Positions 1 through 8,544 of a DNA stretch of 64,000 bases are shown here, piece by piece. The stretch is taken from assembly GCF_003590795.1 (NCBI RefSeq), contig NZ_QYUL01000003.1, positions 372,001 to 436,000 of the forward strand, given 5' to 3'. Source of the stretch: Azospirillum cavernae. Its GTDB lineage: Bacteria > Pseudomonadota > Alphaproteobacteria > Azospirillales > Azospirillaceae. The first letter of the stretch is position 1. The number at the start of each line of letters is the position of its first letter. Made by a program: the position numbers and the translations under genes. The notes beneath the pieces were generated by a model. That model was not told the origin of the DNA and searched no databases. It saw only the letters and a program-made list of their open reading frames with translations.

Positions 1-2
1 GC

Positions 3-863
3 GGCGTGCTGCTGCCGCTCGCCACCGAATACGCCGCCATCGCGGCGGAACGCGGCATCCGGCTGCGCGTCGTCGCTTCAGGATCGGTGGTGCGCAGCGA
101 CATGCGGCTGTTGCGGCGGATCGTGCAGAATTTCCTGTCAAACGCCCTGCGCTACGTCCAGGGCGGGCGGGTGGTGGTCGGCTGCCGCCGCTGCGCCGAG
201 GGTTTGCGCATCGAGGTGTGGGACAACGGCCCCGGCATCCCCGCCGACAAGATCACCGAGATTTTCCAGGAGTTCCGCCGCCTCGACACCCCCGTCACCC
301 ACGGGCGCGACCGGGGCATCGGTCTGGGGCTGGCGATCGTCGAGCGGGTGGCCCGGATGCTGGATCACCCGATCACCGTGCGCTCGACGCTGGGCAAAGG
401 GTCCGTTTTCGCCGTCACCGTGCCGCGCGGGGCCGAACGCCGCGCCACCCGTCCGCTCTGCGCCCCAGCCCCCCGCCCGCTGACCGACCGGCTGGCCGGA
501 ACCTCCGTTCTGGTGCTGGACAACGAACCGGCGGTGGTGGCGGGGATGGAGGCGCTGCTGCGCGGCTGGTCCTGTCATGTGGTGTCGGCGATGTCGGGCG
601 ACCAAGCCCTGATCCGGCTGGCGGCGATGGAGCGCTTGCCCGATCTGCTGATCGCCGACTATCACTTGGACGACGGCGCGCTGGGCGTCAACGAAGTGAC
701 CCGCCTGCGCGCCGCCTGCGGCCGCAACCTGCCCGCCATCCTCATCACCGCCAACCGCACCCCCGAGTTGGCCGACGAGGCCAAGGCCGCCGATTGCCTG
801 GTGCTGAACAAGCCGGTGAAACCGGCGCAACTGCGCGCCGTGATGTCGGGGTTGGTGGGGTAA
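3..863 (+). CDS. Hybrid sensor histidine kinase/response regulator, 3' part
   Basis: Truncated by the left edge: the frame is open from the first complete codon, so the true start, sensor and HisKA regions lie outside. The first ~145 residues are a HATPase_c domain, with the N-box (NFLSNALRY), G1 box (DNGPGIP), F box (FQEFRRLD) and G2 box (GIGLGLAIV). A C-terminal receiver domain follows. Its acidic pocket reads DNEP instead of the usual DD pair. The likely phospho-acceptor Asp is in LLIADYHLDD and the conserved Lys is in LNKPVKP. Kinase-REC hybrids like this pass phosphate to an internal receiver and often on to a phosphotransfer partner; no partner is visible here. The family call is safe. 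The signal sensed is unknown. Confidence 0.9.
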   Translation, partial: GVLLPLATEYAAIAAERGIRLRVVASGSVVRSDMRLLRRIVQNFLSNALRYVQGGRVVVGCRRCAEGLRIEVWDNGPGIPADKITEIFQEFRRLDTPVTHGRDRGIGLGLAIVERVARMLDHPITVRSTLGKGSVFAVTVPRGAERRATRPLCAPAPRPLTDRLAGTSVLVLDNEPAVVAGMEALLRGWSCHVVSAMSGDQALIRLAAMERLPDLLIADYHLDDGALGVNEVTRLRAACGRNLPAILITANRTPELADEAKAADCLVLNKPVKPAQLRAVMSGLVG

Positions 864-1052
864 AGACATCCCAGAGGCGATTGACGCGCGATTTTGAACG
901 ACGGATCGGTGTGTCCGATGGCATGATGGCTGATCGCTATAAGCGCTCCGCCACCCTGGCGCGCACCCCACAGAACAGATTGCCAAACATATTTTCCGTT
1001 GGCGAGTGGTGGAGCGGAGCGATGAACGGGCCGATCAGAGGAGACGCGCGTT

Positions 1053-1916
1053 ATGAAACCGCCACCAACCCGTTTTGAAACGAAGTCCTCCACTCCGGCC
1101 TCCCCGCAATCGGCGTCCCCTGCGGCCCAGGCAAAGCTGGCGACGACGCATCTGCCCCCGCCAACGCGCTTTGGTCCGTCTGTGTCGCCAGCGCCGACAG
1201 GTTTGGGAGGGGCTGCCCCTACGTTGCAGGCAAAGCGATCAACGGCGCCGATGCCTCCGCCAACGCGCTTTGGTTCGCCAGCGTCGCTGCCTTCTAAGGC
1301 TCCGGGTGCGGCGCAAGCCAAATTTGTCGCTCCCCCGGCCTCGGTCATACAGCCATGTTGCGATTGGATTTCCAGCCTTTTTAGCAGCCGTAAAAGCAAT
1401 GTCGGCGAGGACGCACAACGATTGGTCGAGCCTCTTCAAATCCAGATGACGCAAAACATTATGATTAAGCAAACTGGTGGACTGAGCCAAGACACATATG
1501 AAAATAAGGCGTGGCCTGTCACCGCCAAAGGATGTTTTACTTTTGGTGTTATAACGTGCTGCACAGCTATTTATGTGCGCGGAAATGAGTACTGTACGGT
1601 CGGGCACATGTTCGGAACTATTTACAACACCGGCATTGCCAATGGCATGGCGAAAGTTATCAATGACGTCGGTGACGAACAAATCACTTTGGCTAAGGTG
1701 TATTTTTCTGCATTGCAAGATCAAATTGATGGAAAGAAGGGAAAAAGCATGAATGCTTTGGAGGAAGACCAGATAAATCTTCGAGATAATCTCTCAAGAG
1801 ACCTAGGCGATGCAATTATTGAATGTTATCTTTACAACGCAAGGGAGGTTAATCTTTGTATTTTCGCCAATGGCTCAGTGGTGGTTTCTCCTGAAAAAAT
1901 TTCTTCGGCAAATTGA
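1053..1916 (+). CDS. PPPTRFG/QAK-repeat protein with CNF/CheD-like Cys-His core (putative effector)
   Basis: 287 residues, with GAGGAGA just upstream of the ATG. Residues 1-100 are a low-complexity Pro/Ala leader with three PPPTRF(G) motifs at 3, 35 and 68, each followed by QAK at 26, 59 and 88, a period of about 32 residues. Residues 101-287 form a compact domain coded by markedly AT-richer DNA than the neighbours. In it, TCCTAIYV (168-175) is followed by VGHM (183-186). The Cys170 to His185 spacing of 15 equals the catalytic Cys866/His881 spacing of the CNF1 glutamine deamidase. CheD and BLF1 share this Cys-His fold with similar spacing. No signal peptide is visible and no obvious immunity gene is adjacent. 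Seen: repeats, Cys/His spacing, base composition. Inferred: a secreted or injected deamidase-type effector acquired by transfer. An unrelated hypothetical protein remains possible. Confidence 0.6.
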   Translation: MKPPPTRFETKSSTPASPQSASPAAQAKLATTHLPPPTRFGPSVSPAPTGLGGAAPTLQAKRSTAPMPPPTRFGSPASLPSKAPGAAQAKFVAPPASVIQPCCDWISSLFSSRKSNVGEDAQRLVEPLQIQMTQNIMIKQTGGLSQDTYENKAWPVTAKGCFTFGVITCCTAIYVRGNEYCTVGHMFGTIYNTGIANGMAKVINDVGDEQITLAKVYFSALQDQIDGKKGKSMNALEEDQINLRDNLSRDLGDAIIECYLYNAREVNLCIFANGSVVVSPEKISSAN

Positions 1917-1970
1917 TAAAAATAATTTTGCCTGATGGCATCCGATCCGGGAGGGAAATCGGCCCCACCC

Positions 1971-2229
1971 TCACGCCGTCAGCGCCATGTCCTCGCGGGC
2001 GACGACGCCCATCACCATGGCTTCGGCGGAGACCGGGCGGGGCATCAGGTCGCCTTGCACGCTGCCGCAACCGGCTTCGACCAATCAGCGTTGTTGTTCG
2101 ATGGTCCCCCCCCTCGGCCACCGTGGACAGCATCAGCCGTTGGGCGAGCGCGATGACGGTGGACGCGATGTCCGGCGCAGTTTCGCAACCTCGTCCGTTT
2201 GCCCCGTTTCCAGCGTCGACGTTTTCCAA
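1971..2229 (-). pseudogene. EAL-domain phosphodiesterase remnant (c-di-GMP), frameshifted
   Basis: Minus-strand translation gives DIASTVIALAQRLMLSTVAEGG, matching the late EAL-domain segment (usually ...IIALAHSLGLRVVAEGVE...). After a run of eight G (plus-strand C-tract 2106-2113) the frame shifts. In the next frame the sequence resumes as TIEQQ-R-stop-LVEAGCGSVQGDLMPRPVSAEAM, matching the EAL C-terminus (LxxLGCDxxQGYLFSRPLPAEE), and ends at a TGA at 1971-1973. There are thus two lesions, one frameshift and one in-frame stop, and nothing of the catalytic half remains. It lies between the repeat-protein gene and dacB, tail-to-head with dacB. The left part of the gene has probably been lost, possibly when the AT-rich gene was inserted (inference). 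Confidence 0.7.
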
Positions 2230-2262
2230 GCGTTGTTCGCCGTCTGGTGCGCCCCGTTCAGG

Positions 2263-3723
2263 TTAGAAACGCCCGATCCAATCGGTCAGCAGATCGTTTT
2301 GCAACGCGCGGGCGCGGATGGCCCAAGCGCGGGCCTCGGCGGGCGGTTCCGTCACGCGGCGGTCGAGCGCGGCGTCCAGCGCCCGGCGGCGTTCGGCGTC
2401 GGTGATAAACAGAGCGAAGCCCAAGGTCTGGCCGCTGGCCGCGCTGACGGCGCCGACCAGCCCCTTGACGAAGGACAAGGTGCCGGTCTTGGCGTGAACG
2501 CCGGGCGGCAGCGCCTTGCCGTCCTCTTCCCCCGGCAGCAAGCCCAACAGAGGCGGACCGCCCAGCCGCAGCAGCGCCGCCATCTGCCGGGGCGTCGCTT
2601 GCGAGCCGGTGCCAAGCCCGGAATGGTTGACCAGCCGCAACCCCTGCCAGTCGGCGGGTTTGGTCTTCGCCCCCGCTCCGGCGTCGCTTTGTCGGGTGAG
2701 CAGAGTTTGCAGCAGCAACGCCGACGAACCCAGCCGGTCGATGGTCGGGTCGATCCGGCGGGCGGTCGCCAGCCCGATCATCTCCGCCAACAGATTGTTG
2801 GAATAGCGCAGCAGCGACCGCGCCAACTCGGCCAGCGGCGGGCTGTCCAGCGCGGCGAGGACGTGGTTTTCACCTGTGGTTGGCGCGCGGCCCGGCTGGG
2901 GAGCGGGCAGGCTGACGCCCGCGTCGGCGGCCAGACGGCGGAACAGCGACGCGGCGGCCAGACCGGGCCGGACCACTGGCAGCCACAGCCGCCCATTGCC
3001 GTCCGGCTTTTGCGGCAACAGCCAGCGGTCGGGACCGTTGGGCAGGGGCGGGATGGCGCCGTTGGGGGCAAGGCTGACCGTGGCGCTGTCCAGCGGCGTG
3101 CGCCCGCTGTCGGCGACCGACCACAACCCCGCCGTCACCACGCCGTTGGCCCCGCGCGTCCAGGCCAGTTGCGCGCGGTTGAAATTGACCGACAAGGCCC
3201 CGACCCCGGTGTTGTAGGGCGCGGCCCAGGGTTGGCCGGGATCGATCTCCGCCAATTCCGGCAATTGGCCGACGTCGTACAGGAACCGGCCCATCACCCG
3301 CGTGACCCCGGCGCTTCGCAGCCCGGCGAGCAGTTGGCTCAGCCCCTCGCTGGACAAGGACGGGTCGCCGCCGCCTTGCAAAATCAGGTCGCCGCGCAGA
3401 ACCCCGGCTTGAATCGGGCCATTGGCGTGCAGGCGGGTGGTGAAACGGTGGTCGGCCCCCAGCACGCTGAGCGCGGCGGCCACCGTCGGCAGTTTGGCGA
3501 CCGAGGCCGGGATGAACAGGCGATCCGCCTGCCGCTCCTCCACAACCGCCCCGCTGTCGAGTCTAAACAATACGTAACCGACCGACCCAGTTTGAAAACC
3601 TTGGCGTGCGATGGCGTCGTCCGGCGGCGCTGCGGCGGCGTTTCCCAGGCCAATCAGAGCGATCAAGACACCGGCGATCAACCGAATCAGGCGGCTGGAA
3701 CGGGGGGATGACGTCGCGGCCAT
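2263..3723 (-). CDS. dacB: D-alanyl-D-alanine carboxypeptidase/endopeptidase (PBP4 family, S13)
   Basis: 486 residues, typical for peptidase family S13. An N-terminal signal peptide (hydrophobic 13-30, cleavage near AAAA-PP) sends it to the periplasm. All three penicillin-binding motifs are present: SVAK at 74-77 (nucleophile Ser74), SNN at 308-310 and KTG at 412-414. PBP4 enzymes trim or cleave D-Ala-linked peptides of peptidoglycan and are non-essential remodelling enzymes. The gene is monocistronic and divergent from the FHA-protein gene, sharing the ~140-bp region 3724-3866. The ATG is preceded by only a weak Shine-Dalgarno sequence. Confidence 0.92.
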   Translation of the reverse strand: MAATSSPRSSRLIRLIAGVLIALIGLGNAAAAPPDDAIARQGFQTGSVGYVLFRLDSGAVVEERQADRLFIPASVAKLPTVAAALSVLGADHRFTTRLHANGPIQAGVLRGDLILQGGGDPSLSSEGLSQLLAGLRSAGVTRVMGRFLYDVGQLPELAEIDPGQPWAAPYNTGVGALSVNFNRAQLAWTRGANGVVTAGLWSVADSGRTPLDSATVSLAPNGAIPPLPNGPDRWLLPQKPDGNGRLWLPVVRPGLAAASLFRRLAADAGVSLPAPQPGRAPTTGENHVLAALDSPPLAELARSLLRYSNNLLAEMIGLATARRIDPTIDRLGSSALLLQTLLTRQSDAGAGAKTKPADWQGLRLVNHSGLGTGSQATPRQMAALLRLGGPPLLGLLPGEEDGKALPPGVHAKTGTLSFVKGLVGAVSAASGQTLGFALFITDAERRRALDAALDRRVTEPPAEARAWAIRARALQNDLLTDWIGRF

Positions 3724-3866
3724 AGGGGTTTTCCATAGGTTCAGGCGGATTGGGGCGGCAAGGCGTGTTGTTCCGTCGATTGCCTTGTCATAGAATTTCT
3801 TTGAGGAAAAGACGCTGGAAATCCCAGACGTGCGCGTAGCCGGAGCAAGACCGGCCGGGGGGCGGG

Positions 3867-5693
3867 ATGGCGATGTCGAATCGGCGCAACGTGCGCTTCG
3901 AGGTGGTGGTCGAGCAAGGGGGAAAACCCAACATCGACGGCGTTTTCGACGATGAAAAGGCGGCGACGGAACGCGCCGGCTATCTGCTGCGTCTTGCCAA
4001 ATTCCCGGTGGTCCGCGTCGTCAAGGTGAACGGCGTTGGCAAAGAAGAAACGATCTTCCAAAAATCATCGGCGGGCGGCAGCAAGCTGACCACCATTTCG
4101 ACCATCAACGACGCCAACCTCTGCACCGACGTTCTCCAAATCTTCTCCTTTGAAAGCCGCATGACCCTGTTGCGCTTGCTGCGCGGCTATTGGGACGATC
4201 AGGGAGTCATTCCGGCGGAACAGCTTCACCGCTATTTCCCCTTGCGGTATTTTGAACGCGAGGCGCTGCTGTTCAACCCGTCGATCACGCGATTGTCGAC
4301 GCTCCAAGCCCCAATGCTGGGGATCAAGCCCACCGAGCGTTACGACCAGATCATGCGGATGTTCACCGCGCTGAAGGAGTTGGCGCAGCAGTCCGACAGT
4401 TTGAAGCCCTACGATCAAGCCTTGGCGCGCGGCGGAATCAGCGGCCTGCTCGCGGCGTCCATCGACCGCCCGGTGGAGGAGCGCGACCGCATCATCAGCC
4501 ACGCCTTTGGATCCATGCTGGAACCCCACCGCGAATGGGGGGCGAAGGTCCAGGCGGTGCTGCGTCTGCACCAGGAGGGCGACGCCGAAAACACCCGGCT
4601 GGTCGATGAATTCCTGGCCGAGATCGTCGATGGCCGCGAACCGATCCGCGCCCTGATTGGCTATTCTCCGGATTTGGCCTCGGCGCTCTTGTCGTTGCAG
4701 GCGACCTTGCGCGGCGATCTCGACGACCGTCTGCCCAACACCGACGCGTTGCTGGCCCTGTCCAACGCGGTTGGCGGCGGCGGGTTCCGCAACGTGCAGG
4801 CGGCGCTGTTGAACCGGCTGTGCGGCGGAATCGATGGGCTGACGCCGCTGACCCGCACGGGCAGCGACGCCAAGGCGTTCCAGAGCATCGTTGACGGCAT
4901 GATCGTGTTCGACGGCTTCATGGGCGGCCCGACGATGGCCGAGGCGCTGACCAAGCGCGGGAAAGTAGCGTGGGGGTTGGGCGGCGTCGATTTGCCGTTT
5001 GAGGACACGGTGCTGCGCCTGAGCAGCCGGTTGGGCAGCGCGGCGGCGCGGCTTGGGTTCTTGCTTGATCTCGCCACCAGCGATTTCGGGCGGCGCAAAG
5101 TCAGTTTTCTGATTCAACGGGTCGCCGAAGAGTTCAATCAGGTCAAATCGGCGGCGGAACTGGCCGCTCCCGGCGTTCTGTTGTCAGAGGTGCGGGACGG
5201 GCTGGGCCGTCGGCTGCGCGCCGCCGGGATTCCCCGCGCGCTGGCCGACGGGTTGATCGCCAAGATCGCCATGATCCCCGACGAACAGCGGGTGCTGACC
5301 ATCCCGACGGCGCCGCGCCAATTGGAAACCATCGACGCGCGCAGCCTGCCACGCGCGGCGGGCCGGATCACCGTGACGCACCAGGGCAAGACGATCGCCT
5401 TGCCCGATCAGGGGGCCGAGGTCGTCATCGGGCGGGCGGCGGAATGCGGGATCATTCTCGACCACGCGTCGGCCTCGCGTCGCCATGTGGCGATCCGCGT
5501 GCAGGATGGCGCTTGCGTGGTCGAGGATCTGAGCCGCAACGGCACGCGGCTGATGCTGCCCAACGGCGAAACCCGCCTGCTGAAGCAGGGGGAAATCATC
5601 CCCCTGTCGGGCCGGGGCGAGATCATCATCGGCTCGCTCGATTTGGGCGAACACCCCGCCCGCATCGGGTGGGAGGTCAAGACGGGGCGCTGA
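3867..5693 (+). CDS. Large protein with C-terminal FHA domain
   Basis: 608 residues. Only the C-terminus is recognisable: an FHA (phosphothreonine-binding) domain from about 505 to 600, with IGR at 521-523, Ser537 and His540 in SASRRH, and NGT at 558-560, the standard phosphopeptide-contact residues. Residues 1-70 form a small alpha/beta module (NVRFEVVVEQGG...). Residues 70-500 are helical and carry no motif I recognise. There are no membrane segments or signal peptide. A kinase partner would be expected for an FHA protein, but none is adjacent. The ATG at 3867 follows a G-rich stretch; an ATG at 3873 is an alternative. The 3' end overlaps the convergent phosphopantetheinyl transferase gene by 17 bp. 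Confidence 0.8.
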   Translation: MAMSNRRNVRFEVVVEQGGKPNIDGVFDDEKAATERAGYLLRLAKFPVVRVVKVNGVGKEETIFQKSSAGGSKLTTISTINDANLCTDVLQIFSFESRMTLLRLLRGYWDDQGVIPAEQLHRYFPLRYFEREALLFNPSITRLSTLQAPMLGIKPTERYDQIMRMFTALKELAQQSDSLKPYDQALARGGISGLLAASIDRPVEERDRIISHAFGSMLEPHREWGAKVQAVLRLHQEGDAENTRLVDEFLAEIVDGREPIRALIGYSPDLASALLSLQATLRGDLDDRLPNTDALLALSNAVGGGGFRNVQAALLNRLCGGIDGLTPLTRTGSDAKAFQSIVDGMIVFDGFMGGPTMAEALTKRGKVAWGLGGVDLPFEDTVLRLSSRLGSAAARLGFLLDLATSDFGRRKVSFLIQRVAEEFNQVKSAAELAAPGVLLSEVRDGLGRRLRAAGIPRALADGLIAKIAMIPDEQRVLTIPTAPRQLETIDARSLPRAAGRITVTHQGKTIALPDQGAEVVIGRAAECGIILDHASASRRHVAIRVQDGACVVEDLSRNGTRLMLPNGETRLLKQGEIIPLSGRGEIIIGSLDLGEHPARIGWEVKTGR

Positions 5694-6420
5694 ACAGCGA
5701 TTCGTCCACCATCTGGGTTTCCACGGTCCAGCCGACGCCGCGCGCCGCCACCGCCGCGATGGTCTCGGGCAAGACCCGTCGATCAAACAGCGACCAGTCG
5801 TCCGGCGTTCCGGCGTCGGCGCGCAGCGCCTCGTCGATGGCCTGAACGGCGACCGGCAGGCCGGGCGTCACGGTCACGGCGAACTGATCGAGCGGCATCG
5901 ACAGCCCGACTCCGGCGGCCTTGATGAAGGCCTCCTTCCGGGTCCAGCCCAGCAGGAATCCTTCGTTGCGCTGGTCCGGCGGCAGAGCGTGCAAGGCGGC
6001 GCATTCAGTCGGGTGGAAAAAGCGGTCGGAAATCCCGTCGGCGCTTTCGATGTCGCGCAGCCGTTCGATGTCCACGCCGATTCGCCCCTCGGCGGCGACG
6101 GCGATGGCGACCGAATCCTCGCTGTCGGCCAGATTGAAGGCGGGGCCGCCGCCGACCAGCGACGGTTTGCCGTGCGATCCATAGTCAAAGCGCAAGCCGC
6201 CGGGGGCCTGCCCGGTGCAGCGGCCCAGCAAAACCCGCAACAGCCCGCGCCGCAGGATGAAGCGGTTGGTCAGCCGCTCCATGGTGAAGCGTTGGGCGCG
6301 CTCGATCTCGTCGTGGGTCAACAGGGCGCGCAGTTCGGGCAGCCGCCCGCTCAAGGCTCGCAGATCGGCGAACCAGACCCGAATGACACCCGCCGGTAAA
6401 CCATAGCCATCGTCATGCAT
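5677..6420 (-). CDS. 4'-phosphopantetheinyl transferase (Sfp/Gsp type)
   Basis: 247 residues, the usual Sfp-type length. It transfers the phosphopantetheine arm of CoA to carrier proteins of fatty acid, polyketide or non-ribosomal peptide synthases. The metal-binding motif GVDIE and the WTRKEAFIKAAG signature are both present, along with the FF(H/S)PTE segment between them. An in-frame start exists at 6480, but AAGGGAGG lies ~10 nt before the ATG at 6420, which I prefer; that also leaves ~90 bp for divergent promoters with purC. No carrier protein or synthase gene is nearby, so the substrate is not indicated by context. Confidence 0.88.
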   Translation of the reverse strand: MHDDGYGLPAGVIRVWFADLRALSGRLPELRALLTHDEIERAQRFTMERLTNRFILRRGLLRVLLGRCTGQAPGGLRFDYGSHGKPSLVGGGPAFNLADSEDSVAIAVAAEGRIGVDIERLRDIESADGISDRFFHPTECAALHALPPDQRNEGFLLGWTRKEAFIKAAGVGLSMPLDQFAVTVTPGLPVAVQAIDEALRADAGTPDDWSLFDRRVLPETIAAVAARGVGWTVETQMVDESLFSAPS

Positions 6421-6512
6421 GCGAAGCGTTCCTCCCTTGGAAATTACCGCCATGGTTCCCGGCGCGGTTTGGGGTATCATGCCGCCCTCTTGTTTTGCCG
6501 GATTCGGAACAC

Positions 6513-7493
6513 ATGGTTGACACCGCCCTGCTCGCCCCGCACCTGACCAACGTCCTGAAGGACGCCTTCATCCCGGAGCTTCCCAATCATTACCGTGGGA
6601 AGGTGCGAGAAAACTACGATCTTTCCGATGGGCGACGGATTCTAATCACCACGGATCGGCTGTCGGCCTTCGACCGCATCCTGACGGCGCTGCCGTTCAA
6701 GGGCCAAGTGCTGACCCAGACCGCCCGTTTCTGGTTTGAAGCGACGAAGGACATCTGCGCCAACCACGTCCTGGAATACCCCGATCCCAACGTCGTGGTC
6801 GCCAAGCGGCTGACCATCATGCCGGTGGAAATCGTCGTCCGCGACTATATGGCGGGAACCACCGGCACGTCGATCTGGTCGATGTACAAAAAAGGCCGCC
6901 GCGAAATGTACGGCCACCATTTCCCCGACGGGATGCGGGAAAACCAACGTCTGGCCACGCCGATCATCACGCCGACGACCAAGGCCTTCGACGCGGGCCA
7001 TGATGAGGAACTGACGGCCGCCGAGATCGTCGGGCAGAAGCTGCTGACCCGCGCCCAGTGGGACGAGGTGTCGGACAAGGCGCTGGCCCTGTTCGCGCGC
7101 GGTCGCGCCATGGCCGCCGAACGCGGCCTGATCCTGGTCGACACCAAATACGAGTTCGGCTTTGACGAGACGGGCAACATCCTGCTGGCCGACGAAATCC
7201 ACACGCCCGACAGCTCGCGCTACTGGTTCGCGGGCAGCTACCCGGAACGTTTCGCGGCGGGCGAACGCCCGGAGAGCTTCGACAAGGATTTCGTGCGCAG
7301 TTGGGTGACGGCACGGTGCGATCCCTACACCCAGGACATCCCGGAGATCCCCGGCGACATCGTGCTGCAAGCCGCGCGGGTTTACATTGAAGCCGGCGAA
7401 ACCATCACCGGCCAGCCTTTCGTCGTTCCGGCTGAGGCGGTTCCGGTGCTTGACCGCATCCGGGCCAATCTGGCGCCCTATTTCGGCAAGTAA
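6513..7493 (+). CDS. purC: Phosphoribosylaminoimidazole-succinocarboxamide synthase (SAICAR synthase)
   Basis: Cytoplasmic enzyme of purine synthesis that joins CAIR and aspartate with ATP to give SAICAR. Visible family segments are RGKVRENYDL (nucleotide loop), TDRLSAFDRIL, the NHVLEYPDPNV region, RDYMAGTTGTSIW, and DTKYEFGFD followed by DEIHTPDSSRYW. At ~326 residues it belongs to the longer SAICAR synthase form rather than the ~240-residue E. coli type. An in-frame TTG at 6495 exists, but the ATG at 6513 is the conventional choice. It is divergent from the phosphopantetheinyl transferase gene and followed 70 bp later by a dehydrogenase gene on the same strand. Confidence 0.94.
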   Translation: MVDTALLAPHLTNVLKDAFIPELPNHYRGKVRENYDLSDGRRILITTDRLSAFDRILTALPFKGQVLTQTARFWFEATKDICANHVLEYPDPNVVVAKRLTIMPVEIVVRDYMAGTTGTSIWSMYKKGRREMYGHHFPDGMRENQRLATPIITPTTKAFDAGHDEELTAAEIVGQKLLTRAQWDEVSDKALALFARGRAMAAERGLILVDTKYEFGFDETGNILLADEIHTPDSSRYWFAGSYPERFAAGERPESFDKDFVRSWVTARCDPYTQDIPEIPGDIVLQAARVYIEAGETITGQPFVVPAEAVPVLDRIRANLAPYFGK

Positions 7494-7563
7494 GCGTCTT
7501 TCGTTCCGGCGCGGCGGCGGGGCGACCCGCCGCCGTTTGTCTTCACGCAACAGGGGTTGGCCC

Positions 7564-8523
7564 ATGCCGCTGTCGGTCGCCATTCTCGATGATTACCAAT
7601 CCGTCGCCCGTGATCTGGCCGATTGGTCGCGTTTGCCGCCGGGCAGCGCGCTGACGGTGTTCGACCAGCCCTTTGCCGATCTGGATTCGGCGGCGGCGGC
7701 GCTGGCGCCCTTTGACGTTCTGGTCATCATGCGGGAACGCACGCCCTTCCCGGCGGCGTTGATCGACCGCTTGCCCGCCCTGAAGCTGCTGGTGACGACC
7801 GGCGCGCGCAACAACGCCATCGACCTGAACGCCTGCGCGGCGCGCGGGATTCCGGTGAGCGGCACCGGCATGATCGGCACGCCGACCGCCGAACTGACCT
7901 GGGGCCTGATTCTGGCCCTGACCAAGCGGATCACGGTGGAGGAGCGCGCCCTGCGCGCGGGCCAGTGGCAAACCGGGCTGACCGATGGTCTGGGCGGGCG
8001 GCGGCTGGGGCTGGTCGGGCTGGGCAAGCTTGGAACCCAGGTGGCGCGGGTCGGGCAGGCGTTCGGCATGGAGGTCGCCGCCTGGAGTCCCAATTTGACC
8101 GACGAGCGGGCGGCGGCGGCGGGCGTGGCCCGACTCGACAAGGCCGACCTTTTCGCCTCCTCCGACGTGGTCAGCGTCCATCTGGTGCTGAGCGAGCGGA
8201 CTCAAGGAATCGTCGGCGCGGCGGACTTCGCGGCGATGAAGCCGACCGGCCTGTTCGTCAACACCTCCCGCGCCGGGTTGGTGGACGAGGCGGCCTTGAT
8301 GGCGGCGCTGCGCGAGGGGCGAATCGGCGGGGCGGGCATCGACGTCTTCCCGGTGGAGCCGCTGCCCGCCGACAGCCCATGGCGGGATCTTCCCAACACG
8401 GTCCTCACCCCCCATCTGGGCTATGTGACGCGGCAGAATTACGCGGTGTTCTACCGCGACGCCCTGGACGACATCCTGGCGTGGCAGGCGGGGGCGCCGG
8501 TCCGGCTTCTGTCCGCGCGCTGA
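7564..8523 (+). CDS. D-2-hydroxyacid dehydrogenase, NAD(P)-dependent
   Basis: 319 residues with the two-domain 2-hydroxyacid dehydrogenase layout. The Rossmann motif GLVGLGKLGTQVARVGQAFG is central. Catalytic residues are visible in order: Arg in VNTSRAGLVDE, Glu in GIDVFPVEPLP, and His in LTPHLGY. The family reduces 2-keto acids to D-2-hydroxy acids (phosphoglycerate, glycerate, lactate and others), and substrate cannot be assigned from sequence alone. It is too short for serA and has no ACT domain. AGGGG lies ~8 nt before the ATG at 7564. It is followed 21 bp later by the PAP2 gene, probably in the same transcript. Confidence 0.88.
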   Translation: MPLSVAILDDYQSVARDLADWSRLPPGSALTVFDQPFADLDSAAAALAPFDVLVIMRERTPFPAALIDRLPALKLLVTTGARNNAIDLNACAARGIPVSGTGMIGTPTAELTWGLILALTKRITVEERALRAGQWQTGLTDGLGGRRLGLVGLGKLGTQVARVGQAFGMEVAAWSPNLTDERAAAAGVARLDKADLFASSDVVSVHLVLSERTQGIVGAADFAAMKPTGLFVNTSRAGLVDEAALMAALREGRIGGAGIDVFPVEPLPADSPWRDLPNTVLTPHLGYVTRQNYAVFYRDALDDILAWQAGAPVRLLSAR

Positions 8524-8544
8524 AGCGGATCGAGGAGGGCGGCT

